DNA of 23,349 nt, from positions 1 through 23,349 of IMG/VR virus record IMGVR_UViG_3300010392_005399, one strand, 5' to 3'. Made by a program: the position numbers and the translations under genes. Source of the stretch: a virus. Below the pieces are notes generated by a model, which searched no databases, was not told where the DNA came from, and worked only from the letters and a program-made list of their open reading frames with translations. Of the stretch, positions 1 to 5,973 are shown one piece after another. Position 1 is the stretch's first letter, and each line of letters begins with the position of its first letter.

Positions 1-198
1 TTAGCCCGCCAGCTTGTCCACGCATTCCTTTAGATCTTCCACCCGCCAGACAGAGCATCCATCCCATTTGATCGGCTTTGGGATCGTGCCAGCTCGGACT
101 TGTTCGTAAAACTTGGTCTTGCCAATCGACAGCATTTCGATGGCGTCAGGAGCACGGACCAACAGCCGCTCATTGGCTGGAATAGCTTTCTTGGGCAT
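1..198 (-). CDS. AlpA/excisionase-like helix-turn-helix protein
   Basis: This 65-residue protein carries a MerR/AlpA-type winged helix-turn-helix. Residues 12-62 read as a recognition fold (LLVRAPDAIEMLSIGKTKFY, then a basic turn and WRVEDLKECV), the pattern of small DNA-binding proteins that act as excisionases or AlpA-type activators. I chose the ATG at 198 because GAGGA lies just upstream and the longer frame would run through the neighbouring gene. It is the last gene of the leftward operon in the window, one base after the stop of the previous gene. In temperate phages this place next to an off-window integrase is typical of xis. The fold assignment is fairly sure; the excisionase role is inference. 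Confidence 0.75.
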   Translation of the reverse strand: MPKKAIPANERLLVRAPDAIEMLSIGKTKFYEQVRAGTIPKPIKWDGCSVWRVEDLKECVDKLAG

Positions 199-199
199 G

Positions 200-583
200 T
201 CAGGATTCCTCCACCAAACGCCGCAACTCATAGGGTAATTGTTCCCAAATCTCTGCTGCCGCTTCGGGGTCACGGCTTGTCCGCTCCAAAACCTCAGACA
301 AGCGGTGCAGCATCGTGGCGCTTCGGTCTTCTGACGCTTCCCGTTGGCCTTGTTGCCAAAGATTATCATCCCAAGGCACAAGGCGGGCGCGGGCATCATG
401 GAAGCCAGAATATTGTCCGGTCGGGCTTCCATTTGAACGATACCGCTGATCGACGCCTTCCAGAACGATCTGGCCGTTTTTGTAGACCTTTTCGACCCTG
501 ACCTCGCGCAAGTGAAGGCGTCTATTCCAACCCCTATGTCCCTGCAAAATGGCTCGGTCGCCGGGCTTTAGGTTAAGGCTCAT
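200..583 (-). CDS. Hypothetical phage protein, 127 aa
   Basis: I do not recognise this protein. The start at 583 is supported by an AGAGGGAAG Shine-Dalgarno and by a TGATG overlap with the stop of the upstream gene. The N-terminal half is basic and beta-rich (LKPGDRAILQGHRGWNRRLH, then a VEKVYKNGQIVLEG segment), which could be a small SH3-like or KOW-like barrel. The C-terminal half is acidic and helical and ends in EIWEQLPYELRRLVEES. No catalytic motif is visible. It is co-transcribed with the genes on both sides. Confidence 0.7.
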   Translation of the reverse strand: MSLNLKPGDRAILQGHRGWNRRLHLREVRVEKVYKNGQIVLEGVDQRYRSNGSPTGQYSGFHDARARLVPWDDNLWQQGQREASEDRSATMLHRLSEVLERTSRDPEAAAEIWEQLPYELRRLVEES

Positions 584-1119
584 CACGCTTCCCTCTTGTC
601 GCTGGCGATGGCGCGCAAAGACGGCATGTCCAGCCGGGACAGGTATCGCCAATCAGGCTTGTCTTTTGCTGTCGCGGGGCGGTTAATTTCAGCCAACAAC
701 ACCCGCGCCGCCTCTGCCGGGGTGACGGGGGACGTGGTGAGGGCGGAGAGGATGCGGGATTCATAGTCGGCTTGGGCTGCGGCTTTGGCGTCGTCTTCTG
801 TGGTGAATTCCGGCTCGCTTTCATCAGGGTAGGGATATTCGCTCCTCGACCACCGCCAGCGTTCGTCACCCACTTCCGTTACGCAATACGTACAGAAGGG
901 TGTATCCGCTGTGTTCCAAAATTCACCACCCCACTCCAGCAGCTTCACCCCCTGCGGCACCGGCTCGGGGGCTTGGTCGATCAGGTCGAGGATGGCATCA
1001 CGACACGCCACCGCCGCGTGCATATCGCCGTCGCTTGGCTCGTAACCAAACGCTAGCACAGCAGCATCCGCCGCCGCTCTCAGTCCCGCCACATATCCGG
1101 CTTGGTATTGGTCAGTCAT
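583..1119 (-). CDS. Hypothetical phage protein, 178 aa
   Basis: Unrecognised soluble protein. A strong AGGAGAAG ribosome site precedes the ATG at 1119. It begins with a helical Ala-rich segment (GYVAGLRAAADAAVLAFGYE). The middle holds the aromatic stretch GGEFWNTADTPFCTYCVTEV, with a CTYC pair, and the C-terminus is a helical, charged tail. Single CXXC and aromatic patches are common in small phage accessory proteins and do not define a function here. It overlaps its upstream neighbour by 8 bases and its downstream neighbour by 1 base, as expected for a compact phage operon. Confidence 0.7.
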   Translation of the reverse strand: MTDQYQAGYVAGLRAAADAAVLAFGYEPSDGDMHAAVACRDAILDLIDQAPEPVPQGVKLLEWGGEFWNTADTPFCTYCVTEVGDERWRWSRSEYPYPDESEPEFTTEDDAKAAAQADYESRILSALTTSPVTPAEAARVLLAEINRPATAKDKPDWRYLSRLDMPSLRAIASDKREA

Positions 1120-1396
1120 GGGGCTTCTCCTGTAGGACGGCGGTGAACTCCTCCGATACTGGTGGGCAAGACATCATCCATGTAGCGTATCGCTGCAATT
1201 CATCCTCCAGCCGCTCCACCCTTGCCACCAGTGCGTCACGTTCTGCGGCAATGGCGCGGAGGGTTTCGGCAATGGTGTGTTCGTCGTCAGGCAAAAGTCC
1301 GGTCATTTCGCATGGCTGAAAGTTCTGATCGCCCGCGTCCTTCTCAAGCAGCAGTGCCAGCGCCTCTACCGCCTCTGTCGTGGTGTCAGTGGTCAT
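1112..1396 (-). CDS. Hypothetical coiled-coil protein, 94 aa
   Basis: Residues about 35-65 (TIAETLRAIAAERDALVARV and the following ERLEDELQRYA) form a clear heptad-like coiled coil, suggesting an oligomer. No other domain is visible. The ATG at 1396 is preceded by AGAAGGAC at good spacing; a longer frame exists but would bury itself in the upstream gene. The start overlaps the end of the upstream gene by 11 bases. The MTTD start resembles that of its upstream neighbour and the DNA around both starts is alike, which hints at local duplication of the start region. Confidence 0.65.
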   Translation of the reverse strand: MTTDTTTEAVEALALLLEKDAGDQNFQPCEMTGLLPDDEHTIAETLRAIAAERDALVARVERLEDELQRYATWMMSCPPVSEEFTAVLQEKPHD

Positions 1397-1883
1397 TGGT
1401 CTGGTCCTTCTGTGCGAGGGCGCGGATAAGATGTGGGTTTGGGTGCTGCCAAATATCGTTTTCAGGCTGACATCCGGACACATAATTAGCCGCATCCTCT
1501 ATCCCCCGCTGGGATCCCCGCGCTTCTGCGGCGGCGATCTGGGATTGCAGGGCGGCTTGGGCGTCTTCGGGGGTACGTGAGCGGATGCACACTTCAACCA
1601 AATAATGTCCAAATTCCGTATCCAAGGCAGCTTTTTGGATGCTATCTGCCGCCCCAGCCAATTCAGCCGCCACCAGTGCGTTGGCGTGGTCGCGGGCCGC
1701 TTCTTCGTGCTTCGCAATGATGCGCTCAATCTGGCGCATGTATTTCCGCCACCAGAAGGCACCGCGCTCTTTCTCGGCGGCGTCATCGAACCAATCGCCA
1801 TCTGCGTTCGGCCCGGCTCCGTGCAGGAAGTCCACGATTACCGCAACCTCGTCGCGCTCCGGCGCTGTCTTGTCAGTGGTCAT
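1386..1883 (-). CDS. Hypothetical phage protein, 165 aa
   Basis: Unrecognised, largely alpha-helical protein. Residues about 36-125 are Ala/Glu/Arg-rich and should form long helices (MRQIERIIAKHEEAARDHAN, then further amphipathic segments). The C-terminus contains RGIEDAANYVSG, a phrase often seen in small phage proteins with no assigned role. The ATG at 1883 overlaps the preceding gene by 11 bases. No metal-binding, membrane or catalytic motif was found. Confidence 0.65.
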   Translation of the reverse strand: MTTDKTAPERDEVAVIVDFLHGAGPNADGDWFDDAAEKERGAFWWRKYMRQIERIIAKHEEAARDHANALVAAELAGAADSIQKAALDTEFGHYLVEVCIRSRTPEDAQAALQSQIAAAEARGSQRGIEDAANYVSGCQPENDIWQHPNPHLIRALAQKDQTNDH

Positions 1884-2043
1884 CCCGGTCCTCCTCTACA
1901 GCAGAGAGGGCGGCGCGGGCGTCATCAACAATCGCTTCCCACGTTGACTGCGGGATAACGACATGCGGTTCGTCATCCACCTCGTCTGGTGGGTAAGATG
2001 CGCGGGGGTTAAGGTCCGCTATGAATTGCAGCAGGTCTTCCAT
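1873..2043 (-). CDS. Small acidic hypothetical protein, 56 aa
   Basis: A short acidic protein starting MEDLLQFIADLNPRASYPPD and ending in a charged helix (STWEAIVDDARAALSAVEED). The start at 2043 is chosen over an upstream ATG because GGAAAGGTGA lies at Shine-Dalgarno distance and the codon forms a TGATG overlap with the upstream gene. High acidity and small size would suit a protein-binding or DNA-mimic role, but nothing in the sequence proves that. Confidence 0.6.
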   Translation of the reverse strand: MEDLLQFIADLNPRASYPPDEVDDEPHVVIPQSTWEAIVDDARAALSAVEEDRDDH

Positions 2044-2240
2044 CACGTCACCTTTCCAAGAACAAAGCCCAGCCCGATTGCTACGCAAAACGCCAGCACC
2101 AGAAGCACCCATTTCAACGCAAACTCCGAGGCGTCCAATTCAAGCGCGGGGCAGTCGTGCGACACAGCCCCGTCAGGGCATCCGCAGTCGGGCCAATTGC
2201 ATCGGCTCCAATCCGTTTCTGTCGAATGGCACTCATTCAT
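2043..2240 (-). CDS. Cys-rich single-pass membrane mini-protein, 65 aa
   Basis: The N-terminal 30 residues hold five cysteines and two histidines (C4, H5, C14, C19, C21, H28, C30), dense enough for a metal-binding knuckle or disulfide-linked fold. One strong transmembrane helix follows at about 43-63 (KWVLLVLAFCVAIGLGFVLG). The protein therefore looks like a small inner-membrane protein with a Cys/His head. It overlaps the genes on both sides (ATGA and TGATG). Function is unknown; membrane mini-proteins in early phage operons can serve in superinfection exclusion, but that is only a possibility. Confidence 0.6.
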   Translation of the reverse strand: MNECHSTETDWSRCNWPDCGCPDGAVSHDCPALELDASEFALKWVLLVLAFCVAIGLGFVLGKVT

Positions 2241-2422
2241 ACCCGCGCCTCTAGGACCTTCGGGTCAGGGTCGCGGGGTTTTGGCGGCGGAAGTGGTTTC
2301 GCCGTGGAAATGTGCAGCGGCCCTGTCTTTTCGCGCTGCATCAATGTCAGCATATGCTTTGCAAGTTGCAGTGCGGCACGGCGGGTGTCAGCTTGGCCTT
2401 CGGGGGTCATACGGAGGGTCAT
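2237..2422 (-). CDS. Small basic hypothetical protein, 61 aa
   Basis: A short basic protein with an N-terminal amphipathic helix (TPEGQADTRRAALQLAKHML) and a Pro/Lys-rich tail (KPLPPPKPRDPDPK). GGGAG stands at Shine-Dalgarno distance from the ATG at 2422; an internal ATG four codons later is the alternative. It starts one base after the stop of the upstream gene and overlaps the next gene by four bases. No function is recognised. Confidence 0.6.
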   Translation of the reverse strand: MTLRMTPEGQADTRRAALQLAKHMLTLMQREKTGPLHISTAKPLPPPKPRDPDPKVLEARV

Positions 2423-2423
2423 T

Positions 2424-2852
2424 TCAAGTCTCCCGATAGCCAGTTTCGATAACGACTTGATAACCGCAGTCTCGAACCCCGATCACGGCGGTATTTCCGC
2501 TATGTCCGTTGTTCGCCACCCAAACAGGGGTGCGGCGAGACATGGTGAATTCGCCGCCTTTGTAACCATAAAAGGATTTGCCGACCGCATCTTTGAGCAT
2601 CGCCACGAATTCAGGCAGGTTCATCACCTCTCCGTGGTCAAAGCCGAACGAAAGCGCCAATTCTGCATACACGCCGCGCCAGCTATCCAATCCGCGCGGG
2701 ATTGCGTATTCGAAGTCAAATACCACATCGGCGTCACCCCCGATGGCCTCGCATTTGTCAATGATTTCACCAAGAGTAAGGCGATCTGATTGAGCCAGCC
2801 GCGCCGCTCTATCTGCGGTAATGGCTGCATCAACCCATTCTTGAATGCTCAT
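2424..2852 (-). CDS. Conserved phage protein of unknown function, 142 aa
   Basis: This looks like a widespread but uncharacterised phage protein family. Two conserved-looking blocks are visible: residues about 43-69 (VVFDFEYAIPRGLDSWRG followed by an aromatic VYAELALSF) and about 91-127 (GKSFYGYKGGEFTM, then TPVWVANNGHSGNTAVIGV). The N-terminal LTLGEIIDKCEAI helix is also typical. I prefer the ATG at 2852 to the one at 2861, because GAGAGG lies nine bases before the former but abuts the latter. Family resemblance is from memory, so the family is moderately sure and the role unknown. Confidence 0.7.
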   Translation of the reverse strand: MSIQEWVDAAITADRAARLAQSDRLTLGEIIDKCEAIGGDADVVFDFEYAIPRGLDSWRGVYAELALSFGFDHGEVMNLPEFVAMLKDAVGKSFYGYKGGEFTMSRRTPVWVANNGHSGNTAVIGVRDCGYQVVIETGYRET

Positions 2853-2865
2853 CCGTCTCATCCTC

Positions 2866-3003
2866 TCAAAACACCCACGCCACCACGGCGCAGGCTAGTG
2901 TTGCGGCCACCAGATAGCGGCGGTTGAATACATCTGCCACGCGGTCACGGCGCATTTGAGCGGCGTTGCGGGCGGTTAGGTAGCGGTGCGCGGCGGGGGT
3001 CAT
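2866..3003 (-). CDS. Small membrane protein, 45 aa
   Basis: A 45-residue open frame (MTPAAHRYLTARNAAQMRRD, then a basic RVADVFNRRY and a hydrophobic end). The last 16 residues form a membrane segment rich in Ala, Val and Leu ending in WVF. Its ATG at 3003 overlaps the stop of the DUF262-type frame in an ATGA, the coupling used throughout this operon. It fills a gap that otherwise has no gene. The positive-inside basic N-terminus predicts a cytoplasmic N-terminus. Confidence 0.6.
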   Translation of the reverse strand: MTPAAHRYLTARNAAQMRRDRVADVFNRRYLVAATLACAVVAWVF

Positions 3004-3158
3004 TGGGTAGCCCTCTGGCTATCCTCGTGAGCCGTGCCGCCGAAGTTCAGAAGGTCGTAATAGTACTTCAAATAGTCTTCGTCGTTCGACCTTGTTTCGT
3101 AATGGTTGAACAAGGTAGCAATTTCGAAAACACGCTGGTCAACATCAGTTACCTCGGA
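3000..3158 (-). pseudogene. In-frame C-terminal remainder of the DUF262-type gene, downstream of a TGA
   Basis: Immediately after the TGA that ends the DUF262-type frame (stop at 3159-3161), the same reading frame stays open for 52 codons, starting SEVTDVDQRVFEIATLFNHY and including the aromatic block DYLKYYYDLLNFGG. It ends in a TGA that forms an ATGA overlap with the next gene's start. Both the protein-like composition and the normal operon junction show that this was the natural C-terminus. No start codon with a ribosome site is visible, so it is made only if the TGA is read through. Confidence 0.65.
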
Positions 3159-3506
3159 TCAGCGATATCCAAAAACCGGATATTCATCCGAAAGGTATCG
3201 CTCTATCGCCCGCATTCGTTGCTGGCCGTCGATCAGGTACCCGTCAAAAGGCGAACCCATACGCATGTTTAGTGTGTATGTGCCTAGCGGGACGCCGCGC
3301 CATGCGCTTTCGATAAAGCTAATGCACTGTCTGTCAGTCCAGACGAAAGGCCGTTGCCACTCGGGCAGGATCATTCCCATTACCGTCCGCAACCCCTTTG
3401 GGTTAGGGAAGCGATCTTCTTTGGTCATCCAGCGCATTGCTGATGACATTGGGCTGTTGAACATGTGGCCCAGTTCAACCCGCTCAGGCATCACTCGAAT
3501 ATCCAT
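3159..3506 (-). CDS. DUF262/ParB-like protein, truncated by an in-frame TGA
   Basis: The N-terminal part shows the DUF262 signature: LPEWQRPFVWTDRQ at about 46-59, followed by GYLIDGQQRMRAIERYL at about 87-103, where DGQQR is the ParB/Srx-like nucleotide-binding motif seen in GmrSD/BrxU-type nucleases and DndB relatives. The frame ends at a TGA after VFGYR, but 52 more sense codons follow in the same frame, so the intact gene would be 3000-3506. The ATG at 3506 overlaps the upstream stop (TGATG). The lost codon was probably TGG, but this is inference. Small phage homologues have no proven role. Confidence 0.65.
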   Translation of the reverse strand: MDIRVMPERVELGHMFNSPMSSAMRWMTKEDRFPNPKGLRTVMGMILPEWQRPFVWTDRQCISFIESAWRGVPLGTYTLNMRMGSPFDGYLIDGQQRMRAIERYLSDEYPVFGYR

Positions 3507-3619
3507 CACCCCACCCCCATCAGGATCGGAAACACCACCTGCACCACGACATGCGCGATGGTCAGGCCAATTGCGCCGCTGTTGAATGTGGCGAGGAATG
3601 TCTTGTGTGCGTGGGTCAT
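3506..3619 (-). CDS. Very small membrane protein, 37 aa
   Basis: A 37-codon frame starting MTHAHKTFLATFNSGAIGLT, followed by a hydrophobic IAHVVVQVVFPILMGVG segment that should span or lie in the membrane. The ATG at 3619 sits in an ATGA overlap with the upstream gene, and the TGA at 3506-3508 forms a TGATG with the DUF262-type gene. Both junctions match the rest of the operon, which is the main argument that the frame is real. Function unknown. Confidence 0.55.
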   Translation of the reverse strand: MTHAHKTFLATFNSGAIGLTIAHVVVQVVFPILMGVG

Positions 3620-4065
3620 TTCAGCTTACCCCGTGCGGTGCGGAAGGCGGTCTTGGCTACATGAAGTTCAGCCCTTGCCAATTGCCAAGCGGACAAAGCC
3701 TTTCCCTTCGGTCCGTGAGCGCCGCCGCGATCCACAGGCAGGTCTTCCCATTTAGATCTAGCGGCAAATTCTACAGTCGCCGCGTCTTCCAACTCATCCG
3801 CCTTTTCCAGCGCATCCAGCGCGTCAAGGTAGGCTTGTTCGATGGCGGGCAATCTGGCTATGCGACGGGCCTCTGCGTGGCGGGCAATGTAATCCTCTCC
3901 GTTCAGATCGGCAGCCAGCGTTGGGGCTTGGACAGGCAAGCACGGGCCGACAACCTTAACCCATCCAGGTGCGGGTTCATCCGTCTTAACGGTCCACTCG
4001 GCCATGCTCATCAGCTTGACCTGCGGCCTTTCCTGGTCCTTCCGAATGTCATCTGCTAGAGTCAT
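3616..4065 (-). CDS. Hypothetical helical protein, 149 aa
   Basis: Unrecognised protein starting MTLADDIRKDQERPQVKLMS. The first 45 residues include a WTVKTDEPAPGWVKVVGPCL segment. The rest is helical (HAEARRIARLPAIEQAYLDA and an ALEKADELEDAA stretch) with a basic end (AFRTARGKLK). I chose the ATG at 4065 because it forms an ATGA overlap with the upstream stop; the longer frame would overlap the upstream gene by about 80 bases. No motif links it to a known function. Confidence 0.65.
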   Translation of the reverse strand: MTLADDIRKDQERPQVKLMSMAEWTVKTDEPAPGWVKVVGPCLPVQAPTLAADLNGEDYIARHAEARRIARLPAIEQAYLDALDALEKADELEDAATVEFAARSKWEDLPVDRGGAHGPKGKALSAWQLARAELHVAKTAFRTARGKLK

Positions 4066-4307
4066 TGCTGGCCCTCCGTGTTCGGATGCTCTGGCCACGG
4101 CTGCCAAGCGACAGGCGGCTTTGCCTTTGAAAACATGCACCAACGCTCTTCCTTGGGTATCCAGTAGGAGCGGGTGACAACTCCGTCGATTGATGCGGCG
4201 ATGATGTATTCGCGCTCATGAAATTCAGCGTCAGACTGTGCCTTGCCGACCTTCCGGGTTACGGTCTTGCCGCGCGGGGCTTCGGTTATATCGAAATTCC
4301 ATGTCAT
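4062..4307 (-). CDS. Hypothetical phage protein, 81 aa
   Basis: A small, probably beta-rich protein. It starts MTWNFDITEAPRGKTVTRKV and contains REYIIAASIDGVVTRSYWIP followed by KEERWCMF, then a Pro/Trp-rich tail (PPVAWQPWPEHPN). This pattern of a small domain with an alternating hydrophobic strand and the phrase 'W-P-K-E-E-R-W' is familiar from short phage accessory proteins of unknown role. Start and stop both overlap neighbours by four bases. Confidence 0.65.
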   Translation of the reverse strand: MTWNFDITEAPRGKTVTRKVGKAQSDAEFHEREYIIAASIDGVVTRSYWIPKEERWCMFSKAKPPVAWQPWPEHPNTEGQQ

Positions 4308-4591
4308 TCCGCTGCAATCCTTTCTTCATGCGCCCGGTCATAGGCAGCGCCCCAAGCCGGGTTTTCTGCAATGGCCGCTTCGGCTGCGATATCCTCGGCC
4401 CGGTCCAGTGCGTCCCTGCCGATCACCAGTTCGATCTGATCCCGTGTCAGGCGCAGCCCGTCGATTTCGACCCGCAGCAATTCGATGTGATCCAGCGACC
4501 CGCACACCCAAGTCGTGCTGTAGACAGCGCGGCCTACGATGTGACCTGCGTCCCCGTGAAATTCGGCGTCTTCTTCGGTGTAGGTGGTCAT
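4304..4591 (-). CDS. Hypothetical acidic protein, 95 aa
   Basis: Unrecognised acidic protein. The first half (EFHGDAGHIVGRAVYSTTWV, then CGSLDHIELLRVEIDGLRL) looks like alternating strands. The second half is helical (ALDRAEDIAAEAAIAENPAW and a charged RAHEERIAAE tail). It is joined by ATGA to the genes on both sides. There is no visible metal site or membrane segment. Confidence 0.65.
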   Translation of the reverse strand: MTTYTEEDAEFHGDAGHIVGRAVYSTTWVCGSLDHIELLRVEIDGLRLTRDQIELVIGRDALDRAEDIAAEAAIAENPAWGAAYDRAHEERIAAE

Positions 4592-4788
4592 CCTTCGTCA
4601 CCATCGCGAAGCCCGTCAGCCAGTGCCTCAAGCATTTCGGCGGCGCAGCCAGACGCACCCAAGCAATCATCGACAACGCCCATCTGCGATGATCTGACGT
4701 TTACGATCCATCCGCCATTTGGTGCGGGAATTAGGGTGATTGGTTCGCCATGCTTGCGCGGCTTGATGTAAGGTTTCTTGCTCATCAT
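4588..4788 (-). CDS. Small hypothetical protein, 66 aa
   Basis: A small protein starting MMSKKPYIKPRKHGEPITLI. A central PNGGWIVNV strand is followed by a helical acidic end (CAAEMLEALADGLRDGDEG). Two ATG codons are adjacent (4788 and 4785) behind an AGGAG. Spacing slightly favours the second, while the first overlaps the upstream stop. The start region is shared, base for base over 21 bases, with the next gene upstream (see the repeat entry). Function unknown. Confidence 0.6.
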   Translation of the reverse strand: MMSKKPYIKPRKHGEPITLIPAPNGGWIVNVRSSQMGVVDDCLGASGCAAEMLEALADGLRDGDEG

Positions 4789-4798
4789 CTTGCTCCTT
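4778..4798. repeat. 21-bp direct repeat copy 1, covering a ribosome site and start
   Basis: This 21-base stretch is identical to 5317-5337. In the direction of the minus-strand genes each copy spans the AGGAGCAAG ribosome site, two tandem ATG codons and the first codons of a protein beginning MMSK. The repeat therefore duplicates a whole translation start. It may reflect a small duplication or template switch that gave the second gene its start. Confidence 0.7.
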
Positions 4799-5327
4799 CT
4801 GCGTATGCATGGGCCTTTTCGTCACCAGCGGCGATGATCATGGCTTCTTCATCTTTGGCCCATTCATCGAAGCAATCTTGGCAGAGCAACTCCATGTCCT
4901 TGCCGCACCCGAGTTCATGCAGGTTATCGAGGCCAGGTATGCGGGTGCAGCGGTCGCAGCAGTTTTCGGTTTCCTGCGCGTCAATATCGTCCATGCAAGA
5001 GAAAAGACTCTTGCCGTCAGCGAACAGCCAATGCGGGTCATTGTCTCCGGTGACTTCCTCGGACTGCGCCTGCCATCCGATGCGGGGGCCTTCGTCCCGG
5101 ATGTGCCACGTCTGATATTTGGTTGTGTAAGTGTACCCGGTGTCTGTCTTGACGGCCTGCATGGCGCGATTGAACGCGGCGGCAGTGGTCTCGGCTACGT
5201 GCGGAGGGCAATCAATATCCACACGCTGCATGATGCTGGCGGCGATGGTGAGGGGGCCGTACTTGGTGTGGGCCTCTGTTGCGCCGTACAGGCTTGCCGT
5301 GAAACTCGCTTGCTGTTTGCTCATCAT
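4785..5327 (-). CDS. Hypothetical protein with C-terminal Cys cluster, 180 aa
   Basis: Residues 1-110 show no known domain, with a basic/aromatic centre (TDTGYTYTTKYQTWHIRDEG). The C-terminal third carries C123-C124-X2-C127, C141 and C149-X2-C152, the spacing of a small zinc-ribbon or treble-clef fold (NCCDRCTRIPGL, then LLCQDCFDEWA). It is therefore a likely zinc-binding protein. The tandem ATG at 5327/5324 follows GGAGCAAG. It is the third gene after the leftward promoter. A regulatory or inhibitory role is possible but unproven. Confidence 0.65.
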   Translation of the reverse strand: MMSKQQASFTASLYGATEAHTKYGPLTIAASIMQRVDIDCPPHVAETTAAAFNRAMQAVKTDTGYTYTTKYQTWHIRDEGPRIGWQAQSEEVTGDNDPHWLFADGKSLFSCMDDIDAQETENCCDRCTRIPGLDNLHELGCGKDMELLCQDCFDEWAKDEEAMIIAAGDEKAHAYAEGAR

Positions 5328-5337
5328 CTTGCTCCTT
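5317..5337. repeat. 21-bp direct repeat copy 2, covering a ribosome site and start
   Basis: Identical to 4778-4798. It covers the translation start of the 180-residue Cys-cluster protein in the same way as copy 1 covers the start of the 66-residue protein downstream. Confidence 0.7.
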
Positions 5338-5344
5338 TGGTGGA

Positions 5345-5362
5345 GCGCCCCCGCAAGGGCGC
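5345..5362. other. Intergenic GC-rich hairpin
   Basis: GCGCCC and GGGCGC form a perfect six-pair stem around a six-base loop in the only real gap (about 40 bases) between the second and third genes of the leftward operon. There is no U-run on either side, so it is not a classic intrinsic terminator. It could tune mRNA stability or pausing. Confidence 0.4.
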
Positions 5363-5367
5363 GGGTG

Positions 5368-5628
5368 TTAGGCTAGGATCGCGGCCATAAGGCGGTAGTG
5401 CCCGGTTAGGTCTACGAACTTCATTGAGTGCTGTTGCGCCTCGTACGGCTTGTCGCGCTCATACGCTTCCGCCATGCCACTAACGCAGGCCTCTGCGTCT
5501 TCACTGGATAGGCCAATATCTCGGGCATGGTCATAACCACGCTGGCGTCGCCATGGGGCTATAGGGTGGCCCATCATATCCATGCCGCCAATTGGCTCCG
5601 GTTTTACGTGGCATATAAATTCAGCCAT
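5368..5628 (-). CDS. Hypothetical phage protein, 86 aa
   Basis: A soluble protein starting MAEFICHVKPEPIGGMDMMG, with a helical middle (GLSSEDAEACVSGMAEAYER) and an end (MKFVDLTGHYRLMAAILA). The ATG at 5628 has a good GAGGGAAGAAG ribosome site; the longer frame lacks one. It is the second gene after the leftward promoter and lies about 70 bases downstream of the AlpA-type regulator. No function is recognised. Confidence 0.65.
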   Translation of the reverse strand: MAEFICHVKPEPIGGMDMMGHPIAPWRRQRGYDHARDIGLSSEDAEACVSGMAEAYERDKPYEAQQHSMKFVDLTGHYRLMAAILA

Positions 5629-5697
5629 CTTCTTCCCTCTCTCAGGTATTGCCATGGGATGGGGCTGCGCTCTGTCAGCCCTCACCGATGGCGGGGG

Positions 5698-5880
5698 TTA
5701 GGCGCTCGGACGGCTTTCCAGCCATTCCGCAATTGCGCTTTCAGGCCATGCGACGACTTTGCCTGTGAGTTTGACCGGGCGAGGAAATTCGCCACGATCC
5801 ATGAGATTGTAGATGGTTGAGCGCCCCAGGCCGGTGATCTCTTCGACCGCTGCGCGGCGTAGGTGCTTCTCAAGTGCCAT
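5698..5880 (-). CDS. AlpA-family transcriptional regulator
   Basis: A typical AlpA-family protein of 60 residues. The helix-turn-helix is unmistakable: LRRAAVEEITGLGRSTIYNL followed by MDRGEFPRPVKLTGKVVAWP and a closing helix ESAIAEWLESR. AlpA proteins bind DNA near prophage excision or activation genes. I prefer the ATG at 5880 to the one at 5889 because AAGGGGA stands nine bases before it but touches the other. It is the first gene of the leftward operon and lies directly under the repressor-controlled promoter, so it should be made early after induction. Role in activating late left genes or excision is inference. Confidence 0.85.
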   Translation of the reverse strand: MALEKHLRRAAVEEITGLGRSTIYNLMDRGEFPRPVKLTGKVVAWPESAIAEWLESRPSA

Positions 5881-5930
5881 GTTCTTCATTCCCCTTTATC
5901 CGCGCCGGGATGGCCTGCGGTATGGGGGTG

Positions 5931-5959
5931 AGTATGTGCTAATTAATTTAGCTGGTCAA
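5931..5959 (-). promoter_or_regulatory. Leftward early promoter (pL-like)
   Basis: Read leftward, TTGACC (5954-5959) and CATACT (5931-5936) are separated by exactly 17 bases, a good sigma-70 promoter. Transcription would start near 5924 and run into the AlpA gene at 5880 and the whole leftward operon. A repressor-type palindrome fills the spacer and a second one touches the -35, so binding there should shut it off. Confidence 0.7.
5938..5952. promoter_or_regulatory. Candidate repressor operator OL1
   Basis: A 15-base near-perfect palindrome, GCTAATT-A-ATTTAGC, with one mismatch. It sits precisely in the spacer of the leftward promoter. It is the same motif as the perfect palindrome at 6616-6630 in front of the Cro-like gene. 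The shared motif at both promoters, and nowhere else noticed in the window, marks it as the likely repressor/Cro target. Confidence 0.7.
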
Positions 5960-5973
5960 CTAAAAAATTTAGC
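5959..5973. promoter_or_regulatory. Candidate repressor operator OL2
   Basis: ACTAAAA-A-ATTTAGC, a weaker copy with one perfect half-site and two mismatches in the other. It begins 21 bases from the start of OL1, that is two helical turns, so dimers on both sites would lie on the same DNA face. A lone TTTTAGC half-site follows at 5980-5986. Confidence 0.6.
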
